The notes under the pieces were generated by a model, which was not told where the DNA came from, made no database searches, and was given only the letters and a program-made list of their open reading frames with translations. The position numbers and the translations under genes were made by a program. 64,000 nt of DNA from Rhytidiadelphus loreus (taxonomy: Eukaryota > Streptophyta > Bryopsida > Hypnales > Hylocomiaceae): positions 67,971,093 to 68,035,092 of the forward strand of contig OX344763.1 of NCBI GenBank assembly GCA_947034895.1. Reading direction: 5' to 3'. This document shows, in pieces, positions 11,838 to 23,945 of the stretch (positions are counted from its first letter, which is position 1; each line of letters starts with the position of its first letter).

Positions 11838-13508
11838 TGGTTGGATCTAGTGTGGTAGAAAAAAACATTTTGGCCTTCCAATTTTTGATTTTCCAAAGGT
11901 TTTGTGGAATAAAGAAATTCACACCTTTGTTTTTGAAATGTACATATGTTTTTATTATATTTTGAATACGAGGGCTATGAATTTGGTGTCTTTGCAAGAA
12001 TGGATGTCAGAGATGGTACCTACAGGCTGAAATTTGGGACTGAATTTTTGAAACTTTATTTGAAGATAGAAAAAATGATTACCTTTGTGGTAATATAACT
12101 TTTTTTCCAATCGGTGCCCGGGAACAAAAGTTATGCCCATATAGTCCAAACTCCAAAGCAGGAGAGAATGGGCAGCAAAAAAATGTGACAAGCATTTGAA
12201 TTTATTTTTCTAAATTTTTTTCCCTCATAGATTATAATTTTGTCTATCCGGAAAGCTTTTTTTCATTTCATTTGGATTTTTTATGAGAAAGTTATGGACA
12301 ATCTTGTTTATTGGGCAATTAGAGCTTCTGGTGGGAAAAATACCTTGTAAGATTAATTTAGGAACGCAATTTTGGCAATTGTTCAAGAAAAGAAGTTTCA
12401 CATGGTTTAGTTTGCTTGCAACAACAATTTGACTGTGGGGATTAGTGCATTTTAATTCTATCTTAGAAAGAAAATAGATTTTCATTCAATCTCATATGTA
12501 CTTCTATTCTACAATTTTTTTAAGAATGAAATTAAGTTTTTTGGGAAACCTTTTTTTTATTTAGACTCTCAACTCAATTCTCCACTATATTTGTTTAAAG
12601 CTCAAAACTCTGTAGTGCAAGAAATTAAAGTGAAAAATGTTCAAAGTCAAATAATGTAGTCCAGCAATGTGCTGAAAAAATTGTTTTTTTCACTTTAAAT
12701 GTGGATATCTTGCAATCTGTAAGATGAAAAATTCTGAAATTTTTTCCACACATTCTCATACTAGTAAGGTGTAAGATCCTATGGTTATGTGTGGGAAAAA
12801 AACTATTTTCAAAAACAATTTTGGATACTTTAAGAAATTGTTGAGTAGAAGTAGGTAAGATCTAGTTGTAAAATTTAAATAATGAATATCTCTAAAATGA
12901 AATGAGAATGGTGAGAGTGTGCTATCAAGTGAAGTTAACTATGTGACCGGACCTAATTTCTTTTTAGATTGTAGAAATTGCCTGGAGAAACAAATCCTAC
13001 AAGCAACTTTTAAAAGAAGAAGCTGTAGACTCAAGTTGCCCGCCAAACAAAATGGTCCATAACTTTATCATAAAAAATCTGAATGGAATGAATCAAATTT
13101 TTCCATGTAAACAAAAACATGTTGTATGAGAAAAAAATCCAAAAGGAAAAAATTCATTAAAAGATTTGAAGATTGCAATTTTGTGGGGACCGTGTATGGA
13201 ATCATTGTGCGAGGCATTACAACAAATGTATTTGCATTTCACCAATTACATTTTAGGCTACAAATGTATAAGTATGCCTAAACCTTCAAAACCAAAGCAA
13301 TAGAAGGTTGTTGTCGATAAGCACAGTAGTACAATACACAGCCAAGGCGGTATAGTTTTAGAAGCCAACATCTTAACCCTAACTTTTGCTAGAGTACTAC
13401 AGTGTGCGAGTATGGATATCCTACGGCCCTTATACTATGGGCCTTACATCTTGTATACTACTACGATTAACTAGAACCACTGTTGAAGTAAGTATCTCAT
13501 AGAAATAT
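11838..13508. other. AT-rich gene-free stretch between two divergent-ended WCHI genes
   Basis: No supported gene. AATAAAG at about 11909 may be the polyadenylation signal of the preceding gene. Segments at about 12285-12490 and 13010-13150 share vocabulary in both orientations (for example TTTTTTATGAGAAAGTTATGGAC against GTCCATAACTTTATCATAAAAAA), an inverted repeat at about 12276-12302 and 13050-13078. Confidence 0.45.
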
Positions 13509-16009
13509 TTAGTTCAAGTCCATTGGATTGTTTTGAGAACCACTCGTTGCACCTTGTTCGTAATCATTGGACTCTCCAACAACGAGTTTCTTCTTAGCAT
13601 GAGTCCTTGAAGCAAGTCCATCTGCTTCTAAAATAGATTCCAAGACATTGGAGTTCTTGAGAGCTTCAAGTGTCCTTTTAGTTTGCGGAGAGTGTAACTC
13701 CAATAGATAATCGAGTGCTTGGCTTTGATAATAAGGCCCGTATGTTGAGTCGAGGTAAGCCATACTATTCAAGTCTTCTGGAGTGGCATTTTCATCACGA
13801 TTAGCCCCTTGTTCACCTTCAAAATTCCAACGGTGTCCTTCCGGATGAGCACCCCGCTTGAAGGTTTGGGATGTCTTATCAAAATATCCATCAAGGCATT
13901 GAAAAAAAAACGCCCTCTTCCCTGCATTGTGAGCTTCTTTTTCCATAAGGTTGAATGCCACTCTTAGAATTTCACCCGGGTCTGTTTCCCAATTCAATTC
14001 TGAGGTAGCAGCTCCCATTTCTTGATCATGTAGGCCTTCTCGCCAACTCCAAAGCAAGTCTCGTCCCCAAAATCAAGTCTCTGCCGTCGTGTCTCTATTG
14101 TGTTCCCAAGAAGGTGGCATGTAAGTCATCAAGTTGAACATGGTACACAAGCGATCATGGAATGGTGCTGCACAAATCACACATCGTCGTTTAATCAGAC
14201 ATTGAGTGATGAGACACTGAGGATGGTACACATGTGTACATGATCCAAGTGCCCATCCTCCTTCTGGCCCAAATTGTTCTAGACATATGGGGCATTTGGT
14301 ATGATCCAAGACGAAATGAGCTGGCTTTGGCCACAATAGACTTTGGTCTTTTTCGTTGAAGTGACTAGACATCTGATTTCCATGGTCCCAACCATTTTGT
14401 GCCCAATCTATGACATTTTTTTCCGCCACGTCAAGCATGGACATGTTATCCAGAAACATGTCCTCCATCAATGCCCATGATGTCAATCCATTCTCTCGTT
14501 TAGGGGCATTTGCTACAAAGTTCTTCGAAACTTTGTCTAGCTCTTTCGCAACTTGTTGAGATCGATCCACGGAGAGAATGCACGCGACCTTCCAATGATA
14601 GTATGTCGCTGCCAACACTCCCAACTTCTCTCGAAGCATTCTATTTTCCTCAGCCAAATCAAGTTCCTTTGATGATTGTAGATGTGGAATGGCAGGAAAC
14701 AAAAGTGAATCCTGAGTCCCTTGCAAACCATCAACGTGCGGATTGCTAGAATCTCTTGAGACGAACGGAAGCGGTGCCATTGGAAGAATTGAAGAACGCT
14801 TCGTACGCTTGGCAGGGGGAGAAAGGTGAATGACATCGCTGGTGAGGTCTCCAACAAGCTTGTCCAAGTGATGTGGATCTTGCTCAACAAAGGTTTCGTC
14901 CATGTCCGACAATGTGAAAGTCTGACACTCTTTTTCTCGAAGGCCTTGTAATTCTTTTGATTGTTGAGAAATGAGAGCATTTTTTTGTTCACATGTAGAC
15001 CGCCATTTCTTCACATCACCTTCTAAGGTTGCAATTTGTGCATCCTTGGTCTTCAAGAGGTCGAGAGCCTTCGCCAACGTCATCGCATTGTGAACAACAT
15101 CAGATTCAGACTGTGGAATGGGAATGTGACTTGTGGCACATACGGGCGAGTCGTCACTTAAAGCAAAGTCGAAGACGTTGCTGGCGTCTTGTGGTGGCAA
15201 GATTGGAGTCGCAATTGTGGTTGAGGCTGATGCCAATCTAATTTTCGTGGTGGACCGTCGCACCTTGGCAGGATGTTTCATCTTCTTTCCCCGCGATGAT
15301 GAAGCCGCTTGAACATTTGGATCTGGAACTGGAACTAGAACTTGGATGGGGGTGATAATCTGCTCCTTCACTCGTACAAGCTTAGGAATCCGTGTGCCAT
15401 CTGAATCATTATCCTCTTCTGATTCTTCCGTGTCCACCTCTTGATTTTCTTTGTTTGTAGATCACTTCGAAAAGGCCCAAGTCCACCCTCCGGAAACTTC
15501 AAAACCCCTCTTGGAATTATTCCAACTTCTGGACGCTCCACATAGGTACTTTCTTTGATTGTGGTCCAGTCAACCTGTTTGTTCAAGGCGACCTCAGCAT
15601 AAGCACCTCTAGCAATGAACAAAGGGGCCTCATTCCTATCTACAAAAGGGGTTTTGTAGAGGACCTGCCACAATTCTAAACACCTTCGTACGAAAGCTGG
15701 ATTTTCACAATACTTCAAATTTGCCTTGTTATTGTGTCGGTTGTGATGATGGCGCCATGCCGGAAAGAACTTCCCGATGTGACACCATTCAATGTAGTCT
15801 TCGCACACCTGCATACTCCATGGCTCTGGCTCCTCGTTCCACCCTTTGAAAGCTAGGTGGTTATCATTGTTCAACACATGCCATCGCTTCTTGTGAATGT
15901 TACCCCTCCTTTTTCTAGTCTTGTCTTTGGCAGCCTTCCTAATTGCACCAGGAGTGCGTATAGTGGAAAAACCCGGAAGGAACCTATCACTGCTACCTCC
16001 AGTTGCCAT
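13509..16009 (-). pseudogene. WCHI-domain, coiled-coil and RING-H2 protein, copy 3 (frameshift and in-frame TGA)
   Basis: The ATG at 16009 begins MATGGSSDRF; then come a basic segment (KDKTRKRRGNIHKKR), EEPEPW, EWCHIGKFFPAWRH, KANL, FVRRCLELWQ and VDWTTIKES, the family domain. Near 15440-15465 the frame shifts by one base to a 454-codon stretch with an acidic segment, proline-rich part, coiled coil (about 15090-14940) and a RING-H2 finger at about 14300-14165: C-x2-C-x14-C-x-H-x2-H-x2-C-x10-C-x2-C. A TGA at 14075-14073 interrupts the frame, which continues for about 182 codons to 13509. RING-H2 domains are typical of E3 ubiquitin ligases, but that activity here is inference. Copy 2 has no RING, so C-termini differ while the N-terminal domain is shared. 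Gene order mirrors copy 2: leader, then gene, pointing away from the array at 16170-16530. Confidence 0.65.
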
Positions 16010-16087
16010 GAGATTTGCGAACGTCGCAAAATTCTAAGAACCAAATGATAGCAAAAAATAGTATATATATTATCCAAAAGGGTCACG

Positions 16088-16127
16088 CATGCAGCCAACA
16101 AAGGTTGCAAGACAGAAAGCCTCAATG
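16088..16127 (-). promoter_or_regulatory. Shared 5' leader block, diverged copy 4
   Basis: On the minus strand: GCTTTCTGTCTTGCAACCT, then TTGGCTGCATGCGTGAC, corresponding to the CTGTCTTTCACCT and TGGCTGAATGCGTGC blocks of the other copies, about 80 bp before the ATG at 16009 and next to the G+C array. The match is weaker than among the other three. Confidence 0.4.
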
Positions 16128-16169
16128 GAAAATGAAGGTGATAGCATGATGATGGGCTAATGGCTATAT

Positions 16170-16580
16170 AGGGCGAGTGACTTCGGTCTAGGGGGGCGAG
16201 TACGGATAGAGCAACTACGTATCCAGCGACTGCGGGTCTGGGTAGGGCGACTGCAGGTCCAACGTGGGCGACAGTGGGTCTCGAGAGGACGATAGCGGGT
16301 CCAAATTGGGCGACTTCGGGTCCACCACCGAGTCTAGGTACCTTTTGCGCACCCGCAGTCACCCACCCAAGAACACTTCCTGAACCCGCGGTCTCCCTGC
16401 CAAACCCGCAGTCGCCCACCCGCGGTCTCCCTCAGAAATTCGCAGTCGCCCACCCGCAGTCGCCCTCTTCCACCCGCAGTCACCCTCGTCGACCCACAGT
16501 CGCCCCGACCCGCACTCTCCTACCCGTACGCGCCCTCCAGTTTGCCAAGTGGATGCCATGTGGCATCCACCTGGAGGGGG
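16170..16580. repeat. G+C-rich array with orientation switch and terminal hairpin
   Basis: From about 16175 to 16330 units read GGGCGACTGCGGGTC on the plus strand (ACCCGCAGTCGCCC in the sense of the gene at 16009). From about 16345 to 16530 they read CACCCGCAGTCGCCC, again giving an inverted arrangement. The array ends in a hairpin: CCCTCCAG (16533-16540) pairs with CTGGAGGG (16571-16578) and GTGGATGCCA (16549-16558) with TGGCATCCAC (16561-16570). Confidence 0.85.
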
Positions 16581-16637
16581 TAATTTCCTGTAAAGTCAAA
16601 GGTAAATTTTGACTTTTCGTGACGTCGCACGGGCTCT

Positions 16638-17186
16638 ACCAATATTTTATTTTCACGTACTAAAAAGTCATTCAACGTGACCACCAATTATATATTTTTT
16701 TGAATAATTCATGAATTTAGGAGCAATTGCAACTTGCACAACCTCTTTCCCATATTTTTTTAAATGAATTTCATGAGATTACAATTTTGTGGACTTTAAA
16801 ATATAGGGCAAGGTTCGTGCACCAATATTTTATTTTCACGTACTAAAAAGTCATTCAACATGACCACCAATTATATATTTTTTTGAATAATTCAGGAGTT
16901 TAGGAGCAATTGCAACTTGCACAACCTCTTTCCCATATTTTTTTAAATGAATTTCATGAGATTACAATTTTGTGGACTTTAAAATACAGGGCAAGATTCG
17001 TGCATCAATATTTTATTTTCTTGTACTAGAAAGTCATTCAACGTGACCACCAATTATATATTTTTTTGAATAATTCAGGAGTTTAGGAGCAATTGCAACT
17101 TGCACAACCTCTTTCCCATATTTTTTTAAATGAATTTCATGAGATTACAATTTTGTGGACTTTAAAGCTCACATTAAAGTGATAAT
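16638..17186. repeat. Three tandem copies of a 183-bp AT-rich unit
   Basis: Unit starts at 16638, 16821 and 17004. Each has AATATTTTATTTTC, AAGTCATTCAACGTGACCACC, AATTATATATTTTTTTGAAT, GGAGCAATTGCAACTTGCAC, CCCATATTTTTTTAAATG and GAGATTACAATTTTGTGGAC. Related, more diverged units with the AATTGCAACTTG and GACATTGAAGTAC words occur at about 17200-17500, 51250-51720 and 52500-53000, so this is a dispersed family. Confidence 0.85.
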
Positions 17187-17809
17187 TAAAGTACATGGCA
17201 AGTTTATGGCATGGCATGGCATAATTAAAGTACATGTCAAGTTTGTAGTCCTAATTTCTAGTTTCAAGTAGAAGATCATTTGAAGTCACCACCAATTGCA
17301 TGTATTTTTTGAATTATTGTGTTTAGGAATAATTGGAACTAGCACAACATGTTTCCTATTTTTTTTTTAACATGAATTTAATGACTTTGTATTTTTTTGA
17401 ACATTAGAGTACTACATCGTAAGGTTTTTGCCTTACTTTTTAGTGTAAGTGCAATATCATTAAAAGTGACCACCAATTGTACGTATTATTTTAATTCTCT
17501 TTGATTATTTCTCACGCAAATTCCATGGCATTCTGAATTTGGCATTTAGGAAATAAAAAGGCATGGTTCATGTTTTTTAGTCCTTACTGCTGATTGAATG
17601 AATGATTACAAATATTTTGTTATTCGAAGGGTTTAGGATCATTACAATTTTGATTCTGCTATTTTAATTTAAGAAACACATATTTATAAGAATTGTTTTA
17701 CCACTATTTAACATGATTCTCTATCATTCATTGTGTCTTTGAAAGACATTATTAGTCTGATGTTTAATTGGCATCAAGTTGAACCATTATTGTCCTACGA
17801 CATTGCAAT

Positions 17810-18147
17810 GTATAATTCATGATTGACCTTTCCTTTAATAAGGTAGCATTGAATCATAGTCATAGTGACCTCAAGTGACTATAAATGATACTTAGTAACA
17901 ATGCTTTAACTAATCATTCCATCCTTCATTAACAATCAAAGTTGACAAGGAGGTTCAAACACTTCAAAATGATTGTCAGTATAAATCATAATTGACCTTT
18001 CCTTTAATAAGGTATCATTGAATCAGTCAAAGTGACTTCAAGTGACTATAAGTGATACTTAGTAACTATGCTTTAACTAATTATTCCATCCTTCATTAAC
18101 AATCAAAGTTGACAAGGAGGTTTAAACACTTCAAAATGATTGTCAAT
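17810..18147. repeat. Tandem duplication, period 169 bp
   Basis: ATTGACCTTTCCTTTAATAA starts at 17822 and 17991. The rest of the unit (TCAAGTGACTATAA, TGATACTTAGTAAC, TCCATCCTTCATTAACAATC, GACAAGGAGGTT) is conserved in both copies. No gene is seen from 16600 to 19030. A CCCTAAA-type run lies at 18521-18574. Confidence 0.8.
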
Positions 18148-18520
18148 TATCCTATGCATCCATTTACGAAAGCCTTATGTATAAAAATAAATAATTTATT
18201 GTACAAGTTTCTAAAGTTAATTATTGATGTTGTATTTACTTAAAATAAGAAGTTAAAGAAAATTATACCTTAGTTAAGAGAAGGCTTCAATTTACAAATT
18301 CTTGTGGTCTACATTTCAAAATTCACCTCAATTGATACATATTTCTTCTATAATAATTCAAAGAGGAAGTTTAGGTGTCAATGAAGAGAATAAACAAAAT
18401 TATTGTTATTTTCGATGTTCATCGAGTACACTCTGAATGCATAGGCTCGGAATAAAGTATTTATCCATGTAAGTTTCAAACTCTTTGTGGATTAAAACTT
18501 TGCGAAATTTCATCACCAAA

Positions 18521-18574
18521 AACCTAAACCCTAAATCCATAACCTAAACCCTGACCCTTAAACCCTAAACCCTA
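18521..18574. repeat. Interstitial plant-telomere-like run
   Basis: Degenerate CCTAAACCCTAAA units, the plant (Arabidopsis-type) telomere motif. A comparable run is at 55231-55270 and a TTTAGGG-type one at 5471-5499. Such runs also occur in plant promoters, so their significance is uncertain. Confidence 0.7.
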
Positions 18575-19032
18575 TTTTACAGTGGAAGGTAGGACAAGAG
18601 GATCTCAGTGAATCCTTTTTTTCAACATTTTATTGTGGAAACCCTATTTTATGACAAAGAATCTATTGGCCGCAATCCTGAAAAAGATCGCTTTCAATTT
18701 AGAAACTATCTTCAACGTTCCATTCCATGTATCACCCAGAATTTAGCTAATGCCCAATAAATTTTCCTCCAAATAAAGCCCAGTTTGACTTGTATATGGT
18801 CTCTTTCCACCTCAGGTCATGTAATTCACTCGAGTTATTCTGCAGTCCCGCATTTCTAGTGGAAAATAGTGCACACACCACGGCATCTGCTTTCGCTTTT
18901 TCCATGAATTGATGACTGACAGATTCGCTGACGGCTCCTCTCAATTTGAAATTTCATTTTTTGCCGCCTCTTTTGTTCCGCGCCTAGTCTTCTCCAGTTT
19001 GTATCCCTATTGCTACGAGTATCCCCATTCCG

Positions 19033-19215
19033 ATGCTGTCATCGCAGGTCCGCAGTGCTGAGAATATTTCGTTCAAAATTGTATCATGTCGCTCCTTCCT
19101 TGAATTTATAGTTCTTAGTTTTGGTAGGAAGTTTTGCATTTATTTGCAAGTCTGTGCTTACGATTATGCGGAGAGCCGAGGAGTTTGTGAAGCCGTAGAC
19201 GATTTCATTCCGTAG
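19033..19215 (+). other. Short ORF upstream of the palindrome cluster (60 codons)
   Basis: An ATG-initiated frame ending in EAVDDFIP. No recognisable domain. It could be a 5' exon of the transposase-like gene at 20536 or chance. I place little weight on it. Confidence 0.2.
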
Positions 19216-19449
19216 GATTGTCTGTGAGTGTCAGTTCTGTTTTCCCTCTCCATTCAGTTTTTCTTCGTTTATGCATTATAAACTAGTGAGATTGTTGTCC
19301 ACTTACTAGAAGTTCATACACTCGATGTGTCGGTCATGAAACCATTTTCATTGTGTTTACAAATTCCATTTGCATGAATTCAAATTCAAGCCTCCGAAAA
19401 TTAAGGCGTAAATTTAGGACATCATTTTGAGTGCGTGGAGTTTGATACT

Positions 19450-20471
19450 TTATCTTCGTCTCGAAGATAGTGAGGTACCTCAGGTCTGCGTACATTTATC
19501 TTCGTGTTGAAGATAAGGATAAATTTGAAATGATCTTCTTTGAGTACTTTCAGAAGCACAAATAGCTTGCTTTCCATTTTCTATTCTGATTTATCTTCGA
19601 CTCAAAGATAAAGTAGCTCACTCTATGGTGCAATCGTGATGTTAGTGGTTTAGGGATACGTGAATTTCTTGTCCATTTACTCCCATTTCTGGGTTTTTAG
19701 GTGGCAACACACGTGAATGTGTCATTTTTAAATATTTGTTTGCAATCAACATTGTTGAGTTGGTAACAGCTGATTTGGGTAGGGAGACACCAATTTATCC
19801 TCGAGTCAAGGGTAATTAGCGAATCTAAACTACACAAACTGATAGATATTATTGTAAGATAAGTAGTGTAGTTCCCTGTTGTTTAATTCCAGCTTCTATA
19901 TTTTGTTTTCGTTTAGTATAAAATTACCAATCGTAAAAATGTTGGAATGAATGAAATATACTATGCACCTAAAAGTGTTGTTACTAACCTTGCCAATCAC
20001 AATTACTGCTATTATTGATAGCTAGTGTAGCCAACATTATTTACCAATTTATGTGTGGACATTCCATCTGGTTATCTTCCAGTCGAATGTAAGCTCTTCA
20101 GTTGTTAACATACTAGTTCCTTGACTTACCTCACTGTCGAATGTAAAATCTAGATCGACTCGTTCTCGAAATCTATGAGTCCACTATTTCAATGTACCTA
20201 CATAGTGTAATTTTGGTATTTGTAAGCCTGCTCTGATGGTTTTAGTCTCTGAGGTAATGTAGACGATAGCAGGAAGTTCGAATGGTAGGGTTTATCCAAG
20301 CATGATTTCGTTTTCATATTCTCTTGTTGTGCGAATGACATTATCTTTGCAACGATGATAAAATTCATATCAGTGTGATCTGAGCTTGATATCCTTTGTC
20401 AGATGCTCGTCTTCTATTTAGGAATTCCGTCCGTTCTATTGACCCTACCTTATCTTCAAGTCAAGGATAAG
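19450..20471. promoter_or_regulatory. Cluster of eight 21-bp palindromes, family A (TTATCTTCG-N3-CGAAGATAA)
   Basis: Sites are at 19450-19470, 19496-19516, 19591-19611, 19795-19815, 20072-20092, 20126-20146, 20341-20361 and 20451-20471. All have 9-base arms and a 3-base centre (TCT, TGT, ACT, AGT, AGT, TGT, CAA, AGT). The first three match the consensus at nearly every position; the others carry one to several changes, sometimes compensated in the opposite arm (TTATCCTCG/CAAGGGTAA). They occupy the kilobase directly upstream of the DDE-like gene at 20536. Binding sites for a dimeric protein, perhaps the element's own, is the inference. Confidence 0.8.
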
Positions 20472-20535
20472 TTGGATGACTTAATTTATCGTTGAGTTCT
20501 TGTTTATGACGTGGAGTACTTCTTTGTATTGTAGA

Positions 20536-23419
20536 ATGGACATTCATGGTCCAAATGACTTTACCATTCCGGTGCCTGTTCTTCCTGTGGGGGTCGCACC
20601 TTGCGATGGTATTCCTCGTCCGTCGTGGATCTCGAAGTGCGTCACCTTGAGGAATGATGCTGGTGATGACGTCACGAATGGGATTTGTCGAAGCGTTGAT
20701 GTGGACCTCGTCATTGACATCGATGGTGAACCTCTTGGTGACGACCGTGTGGCAATTCAGATTGCGGAGTCCTTATGCGAGGATGAAGTACCGTCAGGGT
20801 GGATGTGGTCCATGCACTCTTGGCACATTAAAAGAGTGTTCTTGAATGGTGTTAGTCTTTACAACCACGATCAAACTAGCATTTATAACATTGCTGTCAA
20901 TGCTTTGAACCGTCGTGATCGTGTGGGAATTCGATCGTATGAAAGTTCTCGTGTGAGGACGGAGGTGGACGTTCTTCCCAAAAAAGAATCGCTTCTCACA
21001 ACACAAGCGATCACTGAGGTGTCTACAAAGCCATATTGCCCCAAAAATTGCTTGTAGCCGTTTCTGCGTCGAGAAATTCAAGCCATACGTTTTCAACTGC
21101 ATGTAATGGATGGTGTGTATAATCTCAAGAAGTGCCTTCTTGAATCTTGAAGTTCATCGACAAATGCACAAGGACCAGGATGGAAAAGATTGGATTACCT
21201 TGAAGAACTTTGAAATGTGTCCCACTACTTGGTGGACAATACACGGGATTTCAAAAGCTACATTCTACAGGTACAAAGAGAAGGCCAAATCTAGGATGTA
21301 AGCGAAAGCGCATGGTAATTTGGGGTTGAAAAAACCACGCACGCAAACTGTACAAGCTACTGCCACCCTTCGAATGTTGATTGTAGGTGAAGCAGAAGCA
21401 ATGCCGCACAAGACTAGAACTTTAGCATCTGGGGAAGAGTCCCTACAATGGTATTGCCGTCAGCCTTCCGTTGGAATGATCAATTACCAAAAATCAATGA
21501 GGCAAATGCTACGTTTAATTTGTCACCGATTTCTTCTAGTAGATTGAGTAACATTCGTCGTGCGTCTTTCCTTGAGTTTGCTCCGAAGGCACGAGGAGAT
21601 ACTTTTTCGAGGTGTGGTATGTGCGATACATACAGGCAGTTGAAGACCGCTTGTACTCCTCTCTCTACTGCGCAAGACAAATGGGATAGAATTTTGACCA
21701 CACACCTTTTAGGGCAGAAGGCACATAGGGAACTCTATTACGGAAATAGAGAGTATTCTGTAATGTATCCTGAGAGGATGCTTTGCATCATCCATGATAA
21801 AATGGATCACTCCAAGACTGCTTCTCCTCACTTTTCTCACAAGACTAAAGTGACGGATTCTTTCATGAAAATGCCCATTGCTGTGACCGATATGATTGCT
21901 CATGGTCATAGTGACATTTGGTATGCGCACTATGGGTTAGACATTTTCCCAACGGACTCCAATCACACCATTGGCTCCATTGCTAGATTGTTGCGTGATC
22001 TTGAGGGACCACCCAAAAATTCATCACAGATCTTATTTTCTGAGGACAGTGACCAATCCATGCTAACCAAGGTTGTGCTAGTTGGCTGGGGAATTTGTTT
22101 GGACTCCCTCGTTCCTCCACAAGAACCTATCCCCGCTTAGCCCTTGCCACCTATATTGACTTTGCAATTAGACAATGCATCGGGAGACAATAAGAACCGG
22201 TGGGTTTTTGCTTTTTGTTCTCTACTTGTATTCAAAGGCATTTTCCGCGAGATATACATCAACTTCCTTATAGTTGGTCATACACATGAAGACATTGATG
22301 CTTTGTTTGGTCGATGGAGCAACATGTTGAAGACCAATGACTACCAGACACTTCCAAAGCTCATGAAGTCCTTCATAGATTGTGAATCCCACCCGGTAAT
22401 TTCTCATCTCATCGAGGAAGTCCCTTACTTCAAAAGATTTGTGCACGAGTACTTGGGAACAGGTGGGAATTTCTTAGAAGGTCATTCCTCGGGCCAGCAA
22501 TTCAAATTCCACATGGATTCTACTAGCTGGCCCATTATGGTTTATGGAGTACAAATATCTTTGTACAGACAAGGACTGGCTTCCACTGCACAAGAAAGGG
22601 ATTCGTTTGTGGTCGGAGACCAAAGATGGGCGTCCCCTAGTACCAAACGGTAGTCCGCTACCTTTGCCTCCACAACATATGAAAGCATTGCCTGAGATCA
22701 AAAAGGGTTTGAATGGTTTTATTGCACATTGGAGTGCAATGTCAGACGACGACCGATTTGGAGAGTTCAGGAGGAAGATTGACCCCATAAAAAGTTATTG
22801 GAAAGATGTGAGATTTGCCCTTGATGCCCCTCTACAGGTGCGTGAGACATTACAAGATGGATTTTGGCCAGCTTCTAGGATCACCAATGAACCAGAAGAC
22901 CAAATGCAGAGGGATGGTACAATACGTGAAGAGTTTGCATGGGATGCACCCTTCATTGGACATAGGTGTGACCGCCCACATCCCTCATTTTGTATTGATC
23001 GTGATGCGTTTGTAGGTTATTTTGTTGCGGTGCGCCCCGTTGATGACGACCCAAAGCCATTTTGGCTTGCGAGGGCTCTTACAAATCCAAATCCAGATCC
23101 CGGACATATTCATTTGATCCAAATCCAATATTGGATGCCTACTTCAAGTCGTCACATCAATATGGTTACGTATGCTGGATGGGACACTAAAGCTAGGAAT
23201 GTGTGGCGCGAGGATCGTATAATTCCTCCGTGCTGGTCCAATACGGATTGTATCATGACAGCTTTCAAGCCACGTGGAAGAAGGGGGGCTGAAGATCAAC
23301 CTCAAGTTATTTCAAAAGTTACAATTCCCAAGATGCAAATGAACATCATCAAATCATCCTTGGCGGCCTTTAACTCTAATTCGGAGAACGAAGTGTCTTC
23401 CGCGGAAGGCGAGGAATAG
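20536..23419 (+). pseudogene. DDE-transposase-like (DUF7869-type) gene, copy 1, multiply interrupted
   Basis: The ATG at 20536 begins MDIHGPNDF. Long frames run to 23419 with in-frame stops at 21055-21057 (TAG), 21299-21301 (TAA) and 22138-22140 (TAG), and frame changes near 21150, 21450 and 22540. RNase H-like features are visible: DKMDHSKTA (about 21795-21825; first Asp), LQLDNASGDNKNRW (about 22160-22205; second Asp) and VGHTHEDIDALFGRW (about 22270-22315; Glu/Asp), the pattern of plant DUF7869/DDE-like mobile-element proteins. The C-terminal 290 residues (22544-23419) include PFWLARALTNPNP and a basic tail and are unassigned. The N-terminal part aligns with the gene at 63031, which shows that stops 1 and 2 replaced Gln codons. 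A cut-and-paste element role is inferred. Confidence 0.7.
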
Positions 23420-23945
23420 TTTGTAGGTCTCTTGGTGGTTTCTTATTTTAGGAAGTGAGGTTCAATGTGGTTTTACATTTTAGTGTTTGTAGTTGTTTCT
23501 TTGATTGTTTCTATCATGATGTGGTAGCTATGTAACATTTTTCTTGCTATTAATAGAATATATGTTTCCCTTATTATAGCTTCTAAATATATTACATTTA
23601 CATGTGCCTTCAATTAGTGTTTCGTTGAAGTGTATTTTATTTAAAAAGTTTGGTGTGAGAAGTATGGGGATTAGTTTTTTAGATTTAAGGTAGTCTCAAT
23701 TTAAAGAAATGTCTCAATTTATAACTTCATGTTCTATTGTATGTAGATATTAATGAATAAATTAAAAAATGAAATAGTAAATTGTTGGTTGGAGATACTT
23801 TTTGTAGAACTCAAAAAATCTATAAAAATGTATTTTGACATTGTGAAGTCTTAATTTATTGAAGAGTCTCAATTTATTGAATACTAATTGCATTCTAAAA
23901 ATAAAATGCATTAAAATGAGACCCCAACTTGTCTCAAATTAACAA
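23420..23945. other. AT-rich 3' flank of the DDE-like gene
   Basis: Nothing coding is seen. At about 23690-23940 the sentence-like motif GTCTCAATTTA recurs (23692, 23710, 23867 and similar). Possible polyadenylation signals AATAGAATATATG at about 23551. Confidence 0.4.

Noticed and set aside
840..16580. CRISPR-like arrays in the G+C-rich repeats
   Set aside because: Spacing is irregular, units vary and invert, there are no unique spacers of constant length, and the setting is eukaryotic.
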